From NCBI RefSeq assembly GCF_023195515.1, contig NZ_JALPKR020000001.1, forward strand, positions 1-53,450: DNA of 53,450 bases, read 5' to 3'. Positions 1 to 8,407 of the stretch are shown one piece after another. The DNA is from Variovorax sp. S12S4. GTDB taxonomy: Bacteria; Pseudomonadota; Gammaproteobacteria; Burkholderiales; Burkholderiaceae_C. The notes under the pieces were generated by a model that saw only the letters and a list, made by a program, of their open reading frames with translations, had not been told where the DNA came from and ran no database searches. A program made the translations under genes and the position numbers. Position 1 is the first letter of the stretch. Each line of letters opens with the position of its first letter.

Positions 1-1121
1 CGCCGGCGTCCAGGCCGATCTTCATCACGATGAGCTCCATCAGCCCGCGCGCATTCATGAGCGAACCGGTGGCAAGGCTGTCGCGCCATCCGTAGCCCGC
101 CATGCGCGCGCCGATGGCCCCACCGGCCAGCTTGCCGATGGTGGCCACGCCGACGATCAGCAGCATTGCGCCCACGCTCGCGCCCGTAAAGGCATTGGCG
201 GTGGTTCCCAGCCCCGCCAGCGCGAAGAACAGCGGCATCAGCACCACGATGGAAATCGGCTCGATGCGCTCGGTGAGCGAATTCAGCAAACGGTCGTCGC
301 GCGGCAGGCAGGCGCCGAACAGGAAGGCGCCGAACACGGCATGCAGGTGCAGCCATTCGGTTGCCAGTGCGCACACCAGGAGGCCGATCATCAGCGAGGC
401 CATCATGGTGGTCGAAGGCTCGCCGTTGGGCGCGCGCGTGCGCAGCAGCCATGCGAAGGCCGGCTTCATGCCGAAGAACAGCACAGCCAGCAGCACGACC
501 ACGCCTGCCGTGGTCTTGAGCAGGCCGGTGTAGCCCTCGCCCCGCGCCCGCGAGGGCCACCACCAGCGCCAGCAAGATCCACGCGAACACGTCGACCACC
601 GCCGCCGCGCTCAGCGAAAGCTGGCCGAATGGCGTGCGCGTGAGCCCGCGGTCTTTCAGGATGCGCGCCATCACAGGAAACGCGGTTATCGAAAGCGCCG
701 CTGCCATGAACAGCGCAAACGGCCAGAAGCCCACCCCCGCCGGCGCCAGCGACGGATGCAAGGCCGGCGAGATTGCAATGCCCAGCACCATCGGCACGGC
801 AACGCTGAGCGCCCCCACGTAGCCGGCGGCCTTCAGCTGCGCGCGCACGCCCTGCGCGGCCCGCAGTTCGAGCCCCACCACGAACATGAAGAGCACCAGG
901 CCCACCGTCGAAAGCGACGACAGCCCCTCGAGGTGGCTCTTGGAGAAAAGCTGCGCATGCAGCGAAGGAAACAGCGCCCCCATGACGACCGGCCCGAGCA
1001 TGAGGCCGGCCGCCATTTCGCCGACCACGCTCGGCTGGCCCACGTGGCGAAGCACCCAGCCGCAGATGCGCGCTGTGCTCAGGATGACGATGAGTTGCAG
1101 CAGGAGAGAGGTGGCGGACAT
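1..1121 (-). pseudogene. CPA2-family cation:proton antiporter, partial and frameshifted
   Basis: Integral membrane monovalent cation/proton antiporter of the KefB/GerN (CPA2) type; the 3' end lies outside the window. It begins ATG at 1121 (MSATSLLLQLIVILS) and shows typical CPA2 strings such as GQPSVVGEMAAGLMLGP and FPVMARILKDRGLTRTPFGQ, followed by hydrophobic segments. At about 540-543 the frame changes: upstream codons read ILLALVVALAGAG and downstream codons read GEGYTGLLKTTAG one frame over, as if one extra base sits in a run of four C on the plus strand. The downstream frame then continues with FGACLPRDDRLLNSLTERIE and MNARGLMELIVMKIGLDAG. The gene follows the HxlR-type regulator by 34 bp on the same strand, so the two are probably cotranscribed. 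The family call is secure; the ion specificity is not. Confidence 0.85.
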
Positions 1122-1155
1122 GGACCAGAGCGCGGGTGAAGGGGAATACGCGATG

Positions 1156-1494
1156 TTAGTTTTGTTCAGACGCTTCGAACCAACGATCGGCCCATTGATT
1201 GAGCGGCTTGAGCCGCTTGACGAGTTCACCGCCCGATTCGGTCAGCACGTAGCCCGCGTCGGCCAGCGCAACGATGCCGCCCGCGCGCAGTTCCTTGAGC
1301 CGGTCGTTCAGCACCGAGGGCGACATGTCACCCGTGCTCACACGCAAGGCCCTGAAGCTTTGCGGCATGCCATCGCGCAGTTCCCACAAGATGCGCAGCG
1401 TGCCCTTGCGGCCCAGTTGCTCGAGCAGCCGCATCACCGGTCGGCGCGATGCAGCAGGGGCCATTGGTTCATGCGGGGCTTCGGCTTTGCTCAT
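1156..1494 (-). CDS. HxlR-family winged-helix transcriptional regulator
   Basis: Small (112 aa) single-domain DNA-binding protein. The HxlR fold is visible from residue 20 onward: LLEQLGRKGTLRILWELRDG, then FRALRVSTGDMSPSVLNDRLKELRAGGIV (recognition helix and wing) and a C-terminal ELVKRLKPLNQWADRW helix. Compared with canonical HxlR proteins it lacks the usual early cysteine (normally in the xxCPI/V start), so it is unlikely to be a cysteine redox or aldehyde sensor of the classical type. It is divergent from the carboxymuconolactone-decarboxylase-like gene and directly upstream of the antiporter. Two perfect dyads in the divergent spacer are the likely operators, and autoregulation is expected. 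The effector cannot be read from the sequence. Confidence 0.85.
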   Translation of the reverse strand: MSKAEAPHEPMAPAASRRPVMRLLEQLGRKGTLRILWELRDGMPQSFRALRVSTGDMSPSVLNDRLKELRAGGIVALADAGYVLTESGGELVKRLKPLNQWADRWFEASEQN

Positions 1495-1533
1495 GAGGCG
1501 AGTTTCAAAAAATCAGGTCCTGGGCTTCTCTTG

Positions 1534-1586
1534 CGCTACGCATTTCGTAGCGATAGACTGCAAACGTCGCTACGCTTTTCGTAGCG
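1534..1586. promoter_or_regulatory. Paired 7-bp dyads, probable HxlR operators
   Basis: Two perfect inverted repeats with arms CGCTACG/CGTAGCG and 5-bp loops lie at 1534-1552 and 1568-1586, starting 34 bp apart (about three helical turns). They sit between the divergent HxlR gene and the 1618 gene. A third, partial copy (TTCTACGAAGG, about 1600) overlaps the region just before the start codon. Identical arms at helical phasing fit cooperative binding by a dimeric repressor. Assignment to the adjacent regulator is by position. Confidence 0.7.
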
Positions 1587-1617
1587 ATTTGAACCGCATT
1601 CTACGAAGGATTCGACC

Positions 1618-2196
1618 ATGACGACCCTCGCGGCAACAGACAACAGCGCGCCCCGCATCCGGCCGCTCGAAGCGCCTTACCCCGAACCGATTGCCGACCT
1701 GCTGGCGCGAATGAACCCGCCCGGAAGAGCAGAAGTTCTAGCGCTGTTCCGCGTGCTGGCCATCAACCCCGAACTGGCCGAGCGCACGCTGGGACTCGGC
1801 CGCTATCTTCTCGGCCGCAAAGCCGCAATCGACCTGCGCGACCGCGAGGTGGTGATCACGCGCGTGTGCGCGCGCTGCGGCGCGGAGTACGAATGGGGTG
1901 TGCACATCGCGGCGTTTGGCGATGCAGCCGGTTTCAGCGCCACCGACAGGCGCGTGATGGCCTCGGTCACCGAAGACCTCGAACTGCTCGCACCCCGGGA
2001 CCGCCTGCTGGTTCAGCTGGTCGATCAGCTGCACGACACCAGCCATGTGGACGACGCGCTGTGGGAGGCTCTGGGCGCCCACTGGAGCCCACCGCAGCTC
2101 ATCGAGCTGATGATGCTTGCGGGCTGGTACCACGCCGTGAGCTACGTGTGCAACGCGGCGCGCGTGCCGCTTGAAAAATGGGCCGCACGCTGGTGA
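1618..2196 (+). CDS. Carboxymuconolactone decarboxylase (AhpD-like) family protein
   Basis: 192-residue all-helical protein of the CMD/AhpD superfamily. The core is VVITRVCARCGAEYEWGVHIAAF: the family pattern E-W-x-x-H is seen as EYEWGVH, with a nearby CxxC (CARC) that could serve as a redox pair, as in AhpD-like members. A second helical half follows (APRDRLLVQLVDQLHDTSHVDD, LIELMMLAGWYHAVSYVCNA). Such proteins act as peroxidase partners or in gamma-carboxymuconolactone decarboxylation; no ring-cleavage genes are nearby, so an oxidative-stress or detoxification role under the divergent HxlR regulator is more likely. Start chosen at ATG 1618 with an AAGGA ribosome-binding site 8 bases upstream. 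Confidence 0.88.
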   Translation: MTTLAATDNSAPRIRPLEAPYPEPIADLLARMNPPGRAEVLALFRVLAINPELAERTLGLGRYLLGRKAAIDLRDREVVITRVCARCGAEYEWGVHIAAFGDAAGFSATDRRVMASVTEDLELLAPRDRLLVQLVDQLHDTSHVDDALWEALGAHWSPPQLIELMMLAGWYHAVSYVCNAARVPLEKWAARW

Positions 2197-2230
2197 GGCC
2201 AGGCTTTCGATCGCCTGCTCCCCGGTAGCC

Positions 2231-4508
2231 TCAGCCGCCGTCACTCGCCTTCGGCATGCGCATCAACCGCAGTCCGTTGGCCACCACCAGCAGGCTCGCC
2301 CCCATGTCCGCGAACACCGCCATCCACATGGTGGCGCTGCCGAACACCGCAAGCACGAAGAACACGCCCTTGATGCCCAGCGCCAGCGTGATGTTCTGCC
2401 ACAGCACCGAGTGCGCCCGGCGCGACAGGCGAATGGTCTCGGGCAGGCGGCGCAGGTCGTCGTTCATGATGACCACGTCCGCCGCCTCCATGGCCGTGTC
2501 GGTGCCGGCGCCGCCCATTGCAAAGCCGATGTCCGCCTGGGCGAGCGCGGGCGCATCGTTGATGCCGTCGCCCACCATGCCGGCCACGCCGTGGCGCTGC
2601 TGGAGCGCCTTGACAGCGTCGAGTTTTTCTTCGGGCAGCAGGTTGCCACGCACGTCGTCGATGCCCGCATGCGCGCCGATGGCCCGGGCCGTGGCGGCGT
2701 TGTCGCCGGTCAGCATCACGGGCGTGACGCCGAGCGAGCGAAGCTCGGCCATGGCGGCCTGCGAAGAGGGCTTGATGGTGTCGGCCACCGCAAACAGCGC
2801 GAGCACCTCCGGCCGGAGGCCAGCAGCGTGACGGTGCGCCCGGCTTCTTCATGGCGCTTCAGCTCGGCTTCGAGCGCCGGGGTGCACAGCCCCCGCTCCT
2901 CGATCAACCGATGGTTGCCGAGCACATAGGCTTGGCCCCCGTGCGTGGCCTGTACGCCGCGCCCCGGCAGGGCCGTGAAGTCTCCGACCTCCAGCGCTTC
3001 GATCTCCAGGCCCTCGGCAATGGCCTTGGACACGGGGTGATCAGAACGGCTTGCGATGCTTGCCGCAACCGCAAAGACCGCATCCTTGTCAGCCGCGGTC
3101 CCGATCAGGCTCGACTCGACCAGCCGCGGCTTGCCTTCGGTGATGGTGCCCGTCTTGTCGAGCGCCACCGCCTTCAGCTTGCGCGCCTCTTCGAGGTAGG
3201 TGCCGCCCTTGATCAGAATGCCGCGCCGCGCCGCCGAAGCCAGCGCGCTCACCACGGTGACGGGCGTCGAAATGACGAGCGCGCAAGGGCACGCGATGAC
3301 CAGCAGCACCAGCGCCTTGTAGACGGCCTGCAGCCAGGTCCAGCCCATGAGCCAGGGCGTGAGCACCGCCACGGCAATGGCCAGCACGAAGACAGCGGGC
3401 GTATAGACCGACGCGAACTTGTCGACGAAGCGCTGCGTGGGCGCACGTGAGCCTTGCGCCTCTTCGACCGCATGGATGATGCGGGCCAGCGTGGTGTTGG
3501 CTGCCACCGCCGTCACGCGGAATTCAAGCGCGGCCGTCTGGTTGATGGTGCCCGCGAACACCGCATCGCCAGCCGACTTGTCGACCGGAATGCTCTCGCC
3601 GGTGACGGGTGCCTGGTCGATGGCGCTGGTTCCCTGGGTGACGACGCCGTCCAGCGGCACGCGCTCGCCGGGGCGGATGCGCACAACGGCGCCCAGCGCC
3701 ACGGTGTCGGCCTTCGCCGTATTCCAGCTGCCGTCGGGCTGCCGCACTCGGCCTGCTCGGGCGCCAGCGCCAGCAGCCCCTGGATGGCATTGCGCGCGCG
3801 ATCGACGGCACGGGCCTCGATCATTTCGGCAATGGCATAGAGCGCCATCACCATCGCGGCCTCGGGCCATTGGCCTATCAGGAAGGCACCCGTCACGGCC
3901 ACGGCCATCAGTGCATTGATGTTCAGCCGCCCGCGCACCAGTGCCGCAAAGCCCTTCTTGTAGGTATCGAGCCCGGCCAGGCCGATGGCTCCGAGCGCAA
4001 GCGCCATCTCCATCGCAGTGAACCCGGCGCCCTCCGGCGCGAGAAAGGAAATCGTCTCGGCCGCGATGGCCAGCACCAGCGCGGCAACCAGCCGCATAAG
4101 TTCCGGCGTCATGAAGCCGGTGGCGCGCGCCGTTCCGTCGGCGGCAGGCTGCCCGCCCGCCACGTCGTTCAGCGGCTCGGGCTTGAACCCCGCCTTGCGA
4201 ATGGCGGCCAGCGCATCGGGCAACGTGGCCTCATCGGCCGTAATGGCCATGGTGCGTTCGCCGAGCCGGAAGCGCAGCCCGCTGATGCCCTGAACGGGCT
4301 CGAGCGCGCGCCGGATTTCCGACTCTTCCACGGCGCAGTCCATCGTGGGAATACGAAAGAGCAAGGCGCCCTTCGGAACATCGGCGGTGTCGACAGCTGC
4401 GATGGGGGCGGCGGTCGTTGATCCACACGCGGAGTTGCCGCAGCAGGCCGTTTCGGCAGGCGCGTGGGCGTGCGGCGCCAAGGGTTTCAGGGCATTCTGG
4501 TTCGTCAT
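2231..4508 (-). pseudogene. cadA: Cd/Zn/Pb-translocating P-type ATPase, two frameshifts
   Basis: PIB-type heavy-metal exporter of the inner membrane. In order: a His/Cys-rich N-terminus (HAHAPAETACC), an HMA-like domain with IPTMDCAVEE, membrane segments, the actuator motif VTGESIPVDKS, the metal-site CPC in ACPCALVISTP, the phosphorylation motif DKTGT, and the hinge GDGINDAPALA. CPC plus MDCAVEE points to Zn/Cd/Pb rather than Cu. The frame breaks twice. After base 3747 one C appears missing (QAE then VRQPDGSWN). Near 2813-2816 one base is missing in a G/C run (LLASG then PEVLALFAVAD). Both repairs give a full-length protein of about 759 residues, the usual size. The start at 4508 (MTNQNALK) is preferred over the upstream ATG at 4553 because the latter would lie inside the promoter. 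It ends convergent with the CMD-like gene. Confidence 0.9.
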
Positions 4509-4515
4509 GAAGACA

Positions 4516-4546
4516 ATTGGAAACCCTGAAGCAGGTGTAGAGTCAA
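4516..4546 (-). promoter_or_regulatory. MerR-type promoter/operator of the metal ATPase
   Basis: On the minus strand TTGACT (4546-4541) is followed after 19 bp by TCCAAT (4521-4516). The spacer carries an imperfect dyad, ACTCT...AGGGT (4543-4523), as in PbrR/CadR/ZntR promoters. The overlong 19-bp spacer is the hallmark of promoters activated by MerR-family DNA distortion. Transcription would start at about 4509, immediately before the ATG at 4508, so the mRNA may be leaderless; no Shine-Dalgarno sequence fits in between. Confidence 0.8.
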
Positions 4547-4580
4547 ACGACAAATTCCTTCACTTCGTTCTTGCCGCATC

Positions 4581-5054
4581 ATGAAAATCGGAGAACTGGC
4601 CAAGGTCGCGAACACGCCGGTCGAAACCATCCGCTATTACGAGCGCGAGCAGCTGCTGCCCGAGCCGGCGCGCACCGAAGGCAACTACCGCATCTACGAC
4701 GACGAGCACGCGCAACGGCTGGGCTTTATCCGCCGCTGCCGTTCGCTGGACATGACGCTCGATGAAATCCGCAGCCTGCTGCGGTTCCGCGATGCGCCGG
4801 GCGAAGACTGCGGCCAGGTCAACCAGCTGCTGGACGACCACATCGGCCACGTGGCCGCCCGCATCTCGGAACTGAAGCTGCTGGAAAAGCAGCTGAAGGC
4901 GCTCCGCCAGCAATGCTGCGGGGCCGAGTCGGCGCAGAACTGCGGCATCCTGCAAGAGCTGGACACCGCCACGCTCGCCACGGAGCCCTTCGGGCAGCAC
5001 GCGGGGCATGTGCACGGCTCGCTGCACAGCACATCCGCCAAACGCTCGTCTTGA
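4581..5054 (+). CDS. cadR: MerR-family heavy-metal-responsive regulator (CadR/PbrR type)
   Basis: 157-residue MerR regulator. N-terminal winged helix: MKIGELAKVANTPVETIRYY, then GNYRIYDDEHAQRL. The long dimerisation helix is followed by the metal site. Cysteines at 77, 112/113 and 121 match the spacing used by CadR/PbrR (one Cys before the dimer helix, two after), and a His-bearing tail (GQHAGHVHGSLH) resembles the second Cd site of CadR. It is divergent from the P-type ATPase, whose promoter has the 19-bp spacer, so it should activate that gene when Cd, Pb or Zn binds. No strong ribosome-binding site is visible before ATG 4581. Confidence 0.9.
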   Translation: MKIGELAKVANTPVETIRYYEREQLLPEPARTEGNYRIYDDEHAQRLGFIRRCRSLDMTLDEIRSLLRFRDAPGEDCGQVNQLLDDHIGHVAARISELKLLEKQLKALRQQCCGAESAQNCGILQELDTATLATEPFGQHAGHVHGSLHSTSAKRSS

Positions 5055-5098
5055 TATGCCCTGACGTGATCCAGGGCGCGATCACATCGACCGCGTGC

Positions 5099-5635
5099 TC
5101 ACACGCGAAGCAACCCGCGAAAGCCTCTTGCCGCGTAGTAAGACTGGGCACCGTTGTGATACACGAACACCTTGCCATAGCGGTAGTCGCCGAAGAGCGC
5201 TCCGCCAAGTGAGCGAACGTCAGGCGGCGTCTTGATCCAGCTGGAAGTCTTCGCATCGAACTTGCCGAGCTTCTGCAGCTCCCGGTACTGCTCTTCCGTC
5301 AACAGCTCGATGCCCATGGCGGCCGCCATGCCGAGCGCGTTGTCCTGCGGCTTGTTTTCCTTGCGCGCGTCGAGCGCCTCACGGTCATAGCAGAGGCTCC
5401 GGCGGCCTGTCGGGCTCTCGGGGGCGCAGTCGCAGAACACGATTTGCCCGGTTTTCTTGTCCTGGCCGATCACGTCCGGCTCACCGCCGGTTTCTTCCAT
5501 GGCGCCAATCGACTTCACCGCAGCGGGGTTGCTTTCGAGCCTTGCCTGAACGTCGGCCCATGCGACGCCCTTGTGGCGTTGCATGTGCTTCTCGAAGCGG
5601 GCTTGCAATGTCTGGAGCAGTTCTTGCGTCTTCAT
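5099..5635 (-). CDS. DUF4256 domain-containing protein
   Basis: 178-residue soluble protein matching the DUF4256 family over its whole length. Recognisable strings include LQTLQARFEKHMQRHKGV, SIGAMEETGGEPDVIGQD, VFCDCAPESPTGRRSLCYD, LLTEEQYRELQKLG and SSWIKTPPDVRSLGGALFGD. The family is widespread and uncharacterised, so no function is assigned. It starts 7 bp after cysE on the same strand and is probably the last gene of a trmJ-cysE-DUF4256 transcription unit. It is convergent with the MerR gene. Confidence 0.85.
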   Translation of the reverse strand: MKTQELLQTLQARFEKHMQRHKGVAWADVQARLESNPAAVKSIGAMEETGGEPDVIGQDKKTGQIVFCDCAPESPTGRRSLCYDREALDARKENKPQDNALGMAAAMGIELLTEEQYRELQKLGKFDAKTSSWIKTPPDVRSLGGALFGDYRYGKVFVYHNGAQSYYAARGFRGLLRV

Positions 5636-5642
5636 GGTTCTG

Positions 5643-6413
5643 CTATTTGCCTATGAGCTGGGTGAGCTTCTCCGCCTCGAAGCTCTCGTCGCGCGCCGCG
5701 TCGCAGGGCACGCAGTCCTTGGTGCCGGGGTGCGCGGACAGCTTCTCGATGGCCTGCCAAAGCAGCGCGATCTGGTGCTCCTGCCCCGCGGCACTGTCGA
5801 TCAACCCGCGCATGGCCTGGCTGAGCGGGTCGTCCTCCTGCGTGATGCCGTAGGCCGAGAACTTCTGCGGCGCAGCGACATCGGCGCTCTCGCCCGCCTT
5901 CGACGGAATGATGCGCGCGGGAATGCCCACCGCCGTTGCCCCGGCAGGCACCGGCTTAATGACCACCGCGTTGCTGCCGATCTTGGCGCCGTCGCCAACC
6001 TCGAAGCCGCCCAGCACCTTGGCGCCCGCGCTCACCACCACGTTGCGCCCCAGCGTCGGGTGGCGCTTGGCGCCCTTGTAGAGCGAGGTGCCGCCCAGCG
6101 TCACGCCCTGGTAGATGGTGCAGCCGTCGCCGATCTCAGCGGTTTCGCCCACCACCACGCCCATGGCATGGTCGAAGAACACCCGCTCGCCGATCTTGGC
6201 GGCCGGGTGAATCTCGATGCCCGTGAGCCAGCGGGCCACATGCGCGATAAAGCGGGCCGGCCACTTGAAACCGTGCGTCCAACAAGCGTGCGCCCAGCGA
6301 TGCAGCACCACGGCATGAAAGCCGGGGTAGACCGTGATCACTTCCCAGGCGCTGCGCGCGGCCGGGTCGCGTTCGAGGATGCACCGGATGTCGGCGCGCA
6401 AACGAGAGAACAT
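5643..6413 (-). CDS. cysE: Serine O-acetyltransferase
   Basis: Cytoplasmic enzyme making O-acetyl-L-serine from serine and acetyl-CoA, the first committed step of cysteine synthesis. It begins [20 protein letters not shown] (ATG 6413), has the CysE N-terminal helical part, then the left-handed beta-helix with hexapeptide repeats: [45 protein letters not shown] and H residues of the active site are present. At 256 aa it carries a C-terminal extension beyond the helix ([19 protein letters not shown] and a CVPCD motif) that differs from the short feedback-inhibition tail of enteric CysE. An upstream in-frame ATG (6479) was rejected because the added residues do not resemble CysE. It follows trmJ by 79 bp on the same strand. 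Confidence 0.93.
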   Translation of the reverse strand: MFSRLRADIRCILERDPAARSAWEVITVYPGFHAVVLHRWAHACWTHGFKWPARFIAHVARWLTGIEIHPAAKIGERVFFDHAMGVVVGETAEIGDGCTIYQGVTLGGTSLYKGAKRHPTLGRNVVVSAGAKVLGGFEVGDGAKIGSNAVVIKPVPAGATAVGIPARIIPSKAGESADVAAPQKFSAYGITQEDDPLSQAMRGLIDSAAGQEHQIALLWQAIEKLSAHPGTKDCVPCDAARDESFEAEKLTQLIGK

Positions 6414-6492
6414 CGCTGCCTTTGTTGTCGTTATATCGATAGGGGCCGCGCAGTCTAAAGCCGGCAGTCTTTCGCGCACGCGCGATGGGGTT

Positions 6493-7224
6493 TTAGCCCT
6501 TGCGCGGGCCGTTTGCGGCGTCGGCCATGGCCTTGGCGATGCCCCGCAGGATGTGGATCTCTTCGGGCGTGGGCTGGGCGCGGTTGAAAAGCTGCTGAAG
6601 CCGGGGCATCAGCTTCTTCGGCGCCTCGGGGTCCAGAAAGCCGATGTCCACCAATGAGCGCTCCCAGTGCTCGAGCATGCCCGCCACCGCCTTCGCATCG
6701 GCCGCCTGCACCGGCGCCGTGGCGTCGCGCACCGCGTAGCCGCCCAGCGCAAGGCGCCATTCATAGGCAATCACCTGGATGGCCGCCCCCAGGTTGAGAG
6801 AGCCGAACTTCGGGTCGGTGGGAATGCTCAGGGCCACGTTGCAGCGGTAGACGTCTTCATTGCGCATGCCAAAACGCTCGGAACCGAAGAGAAAAGCCAC
6901 ATGCTGGTCGCCCTGCTGTGCCAGCGGCTCCAGGTGTTCCCGCGGGGTGCGCGTGGGCGGGCCGAAGTCGCGCGGCACCATGGCGGTGGCGCACAGGTGG
7001 GTCACCCCGTCGAGCGCCTCGTCCAGCGTTTCGACGATGCGGGCGTTGTTCAGCACGTCGAGCGCGCCGCTGGCCCGCTGGATGGTTTCTTCCCGCCGCA
7101 GCACGTTGGCCCACCGGGGCGTTACCAGCACCAGGTCGTCGAAACCCATGGTCTTCATGGCATGGGCGGCGGCGCCCACATTGCCTGCGTGGCTGGTCTG
7201 GATCAGGATAAAACGGGTGCGCAT
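6493..7224 (-). CDS. trmJ: tRNA (cytidine/uridine-2'-O)-methyltransferase TrmJ-like
   Basis: 243-residue SPOUT-class RNA 2'-O-methyltransferase, expected to modify position 32 of tRNAs with S-adenosylmethionine. It starts [20 protein letters not shown], the TrmJ signature for the first SPOUT strand and loop, and has the trefoil-knot strings [15 protein letters not shown] and [21 protein letters not shown]-terminal helical domain follows ([19 protein letters not shown]), typical of TrmJ. ATG 7224 was chosen because longer in-frame extensions upstream have no similarity to the family. It is first in a minus-strand unit with cysE and divergent from suhB (121-bp spacer). Confidence 0.93.
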   Translation of the reverse strand: MRTRFILIQTSHAGNVGAAAHAMKTMGFDDLVLVTPRWANVLRREETIQRASGALDVLNNARIVETLDEALDGVTHLCATAMVPRDFGPPTRTPREHLEPLAQQGDQHVAFLFGSERFGMRNEDVYRCNVALSIPTDPKFGSLNLGAAIQVIAYEWRLALGGYAVRDATAPVQAADAKAVAGMLEHWERSLVDIGFLDPEAPKKLMPRLQQLFNRAQPTPEEIHILRGIAKAMADAANGPRKG

Positions 7225-7345
7225 GGAGGGTTTGGAGGCACGAAACGGGCGGAGCCGGTAAAATGACCGATTCTCGCCGCCCGCATCGCCGGGCCGCAGG
7301 GTCGCCTCCAGGGGACCTCCTCCACCGTTCTTCTCACAATCCAGA

Positions 7346-8407
7346 ATGTCGTCCCCCAACCTGCATCCCATGCTCAATGTGGCCGTCAAGGCCGCACGCG
7401 CCGCCGGCGCCATCATCAATCGCGCCGCACTCGACGTCGAAGCCGTGCGCATTTCGCAAAAGCAGGTCAACGACTTCGTCACCGAAGTCGACCACGCCAG
7501 CGAGCAAGCCATTATTGAAACGCTGCTTGGCGCATACCCGGGGCACGGCATCCTGGCCGAAGAATCGGGCACCCAGCACGGTGCAAAAGATTCCGACTAC
7601 GTCTGGATCATCGATCCGCTCGACGGCACCACCAATTTCATCCACGGCTTTCCGGTCTACTGCGTTTCCATTGCGCTGTCGGTGCGCGGCAAGATCGAGC
7701 AGGCGGTCATCTACGACCCGAGCCGCAACGACCTGTTTACCGCCACCAAGGGCCGAGGCGCCTACATGAACGAGCGCCGCATCCGCGTCTCGAAGCGCAC
7801 CAAGCTCAGCGAATGCCTGGTTTCGACCGGCTTTCCGTTTCGCACGGGCGACAACTTCAAGCAGTACCTGGCCATCATGGCCGACATGATGCCCCGCATG
7901 GCGGGCCTGCGCCGCCCTGGCGCAGCCGCTCTCGACCTGGCCTACGTGGCCGCCGGCTTTACCGACGGCTTCTTCGAAACCGGCCTCAACCCCTGGGACG
8001 TGGCCGCGGGCTCGCTGCTGGTCACCGAGGCCGGCGGCCTGATCGGCAATTTCACGGGCGAGCCCGACTTTCTGGAGCAGCGCGAATGCCTGGCCGGCGC
8101 CCCGCGCATCTACGGCCAACTGGTGCCGCTGCTTGCCAAGTATTCCAAGTTTGCCGGCATCGATGACAAGATGCGCGCCAGCGACCGCGTGCGCGCCGTG
8201 TCGGACGCAGCGCGCCCCAACGCCGACGAATCGGTCGACCTGTATGCGCGCAGCACGGTGCCCGACCTGCCCGCCGCATCGCTCGACGGCGAAGCGCCCG
8301 CTCCCGCGGCCGCGCCGGCAGCACCGGTGTCGCGGAAACTCACGCGCATTCGCCGCGACGCGCCTGCCGACGGCAGCCCCTCCGAAGGCGACGCTTCCGC
8401 CAAGTGA
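7346..8407 (+). CDS. suhB: Inositol monophosphatase family protein (SuhB)
   Basis: Mg2+-dependent sugar/inositol phosphatase of the FIG superfamily; SuhB also acts in rRNA transcription antitermination in enterobacteria. Metal-site residues are visible: E72-E73 in [10 protein letters not shown]90-PLDGTTN, and W217-D218 in [17 protein letters not shown]. The protein has 353 residues, about 80 more than usual; the extra C-terminal tail after [13 protein letters not shown] is low-complexity and Ala/Pro-rich, ending in a basic patch ([14 protein letters not shown]). Its stop codon overlaps the start of the following FUSC gene, so suhB leads a three-gene operon with FUSC and mscS. Confidence 0.93.
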   Translation: MSSPNLHPMLNVAVKAARAAGAIINRAALDVEAVRISQKQVNDFVTEVDHASEQAIIETLLGAYPGHGILAEESGTQHGAKDSDYVWIIDPLDGTTNFIHGFPVYCVSIALSVRGKIEQAVIYDPSRNDLFTATKGRGAYMNERRIRVSKRTKLSECLVSTGFPFRTGDNFKQYLAIMADMMPRMAGLRRPGAAALDLAYVAAGFTDGFFETGLNPWDVAAGSLLVTEAGGLIGNFTGEPDFLEQRECLAGAPRIYGQLVPLLAKYSKFAGIDDKMRASDRVRAVSDAARPNADESVDLYARSTVPDLPAASLDGEAPAPAAAPAAPVSRKLTRIRRDAPADGSPSEGDASAK

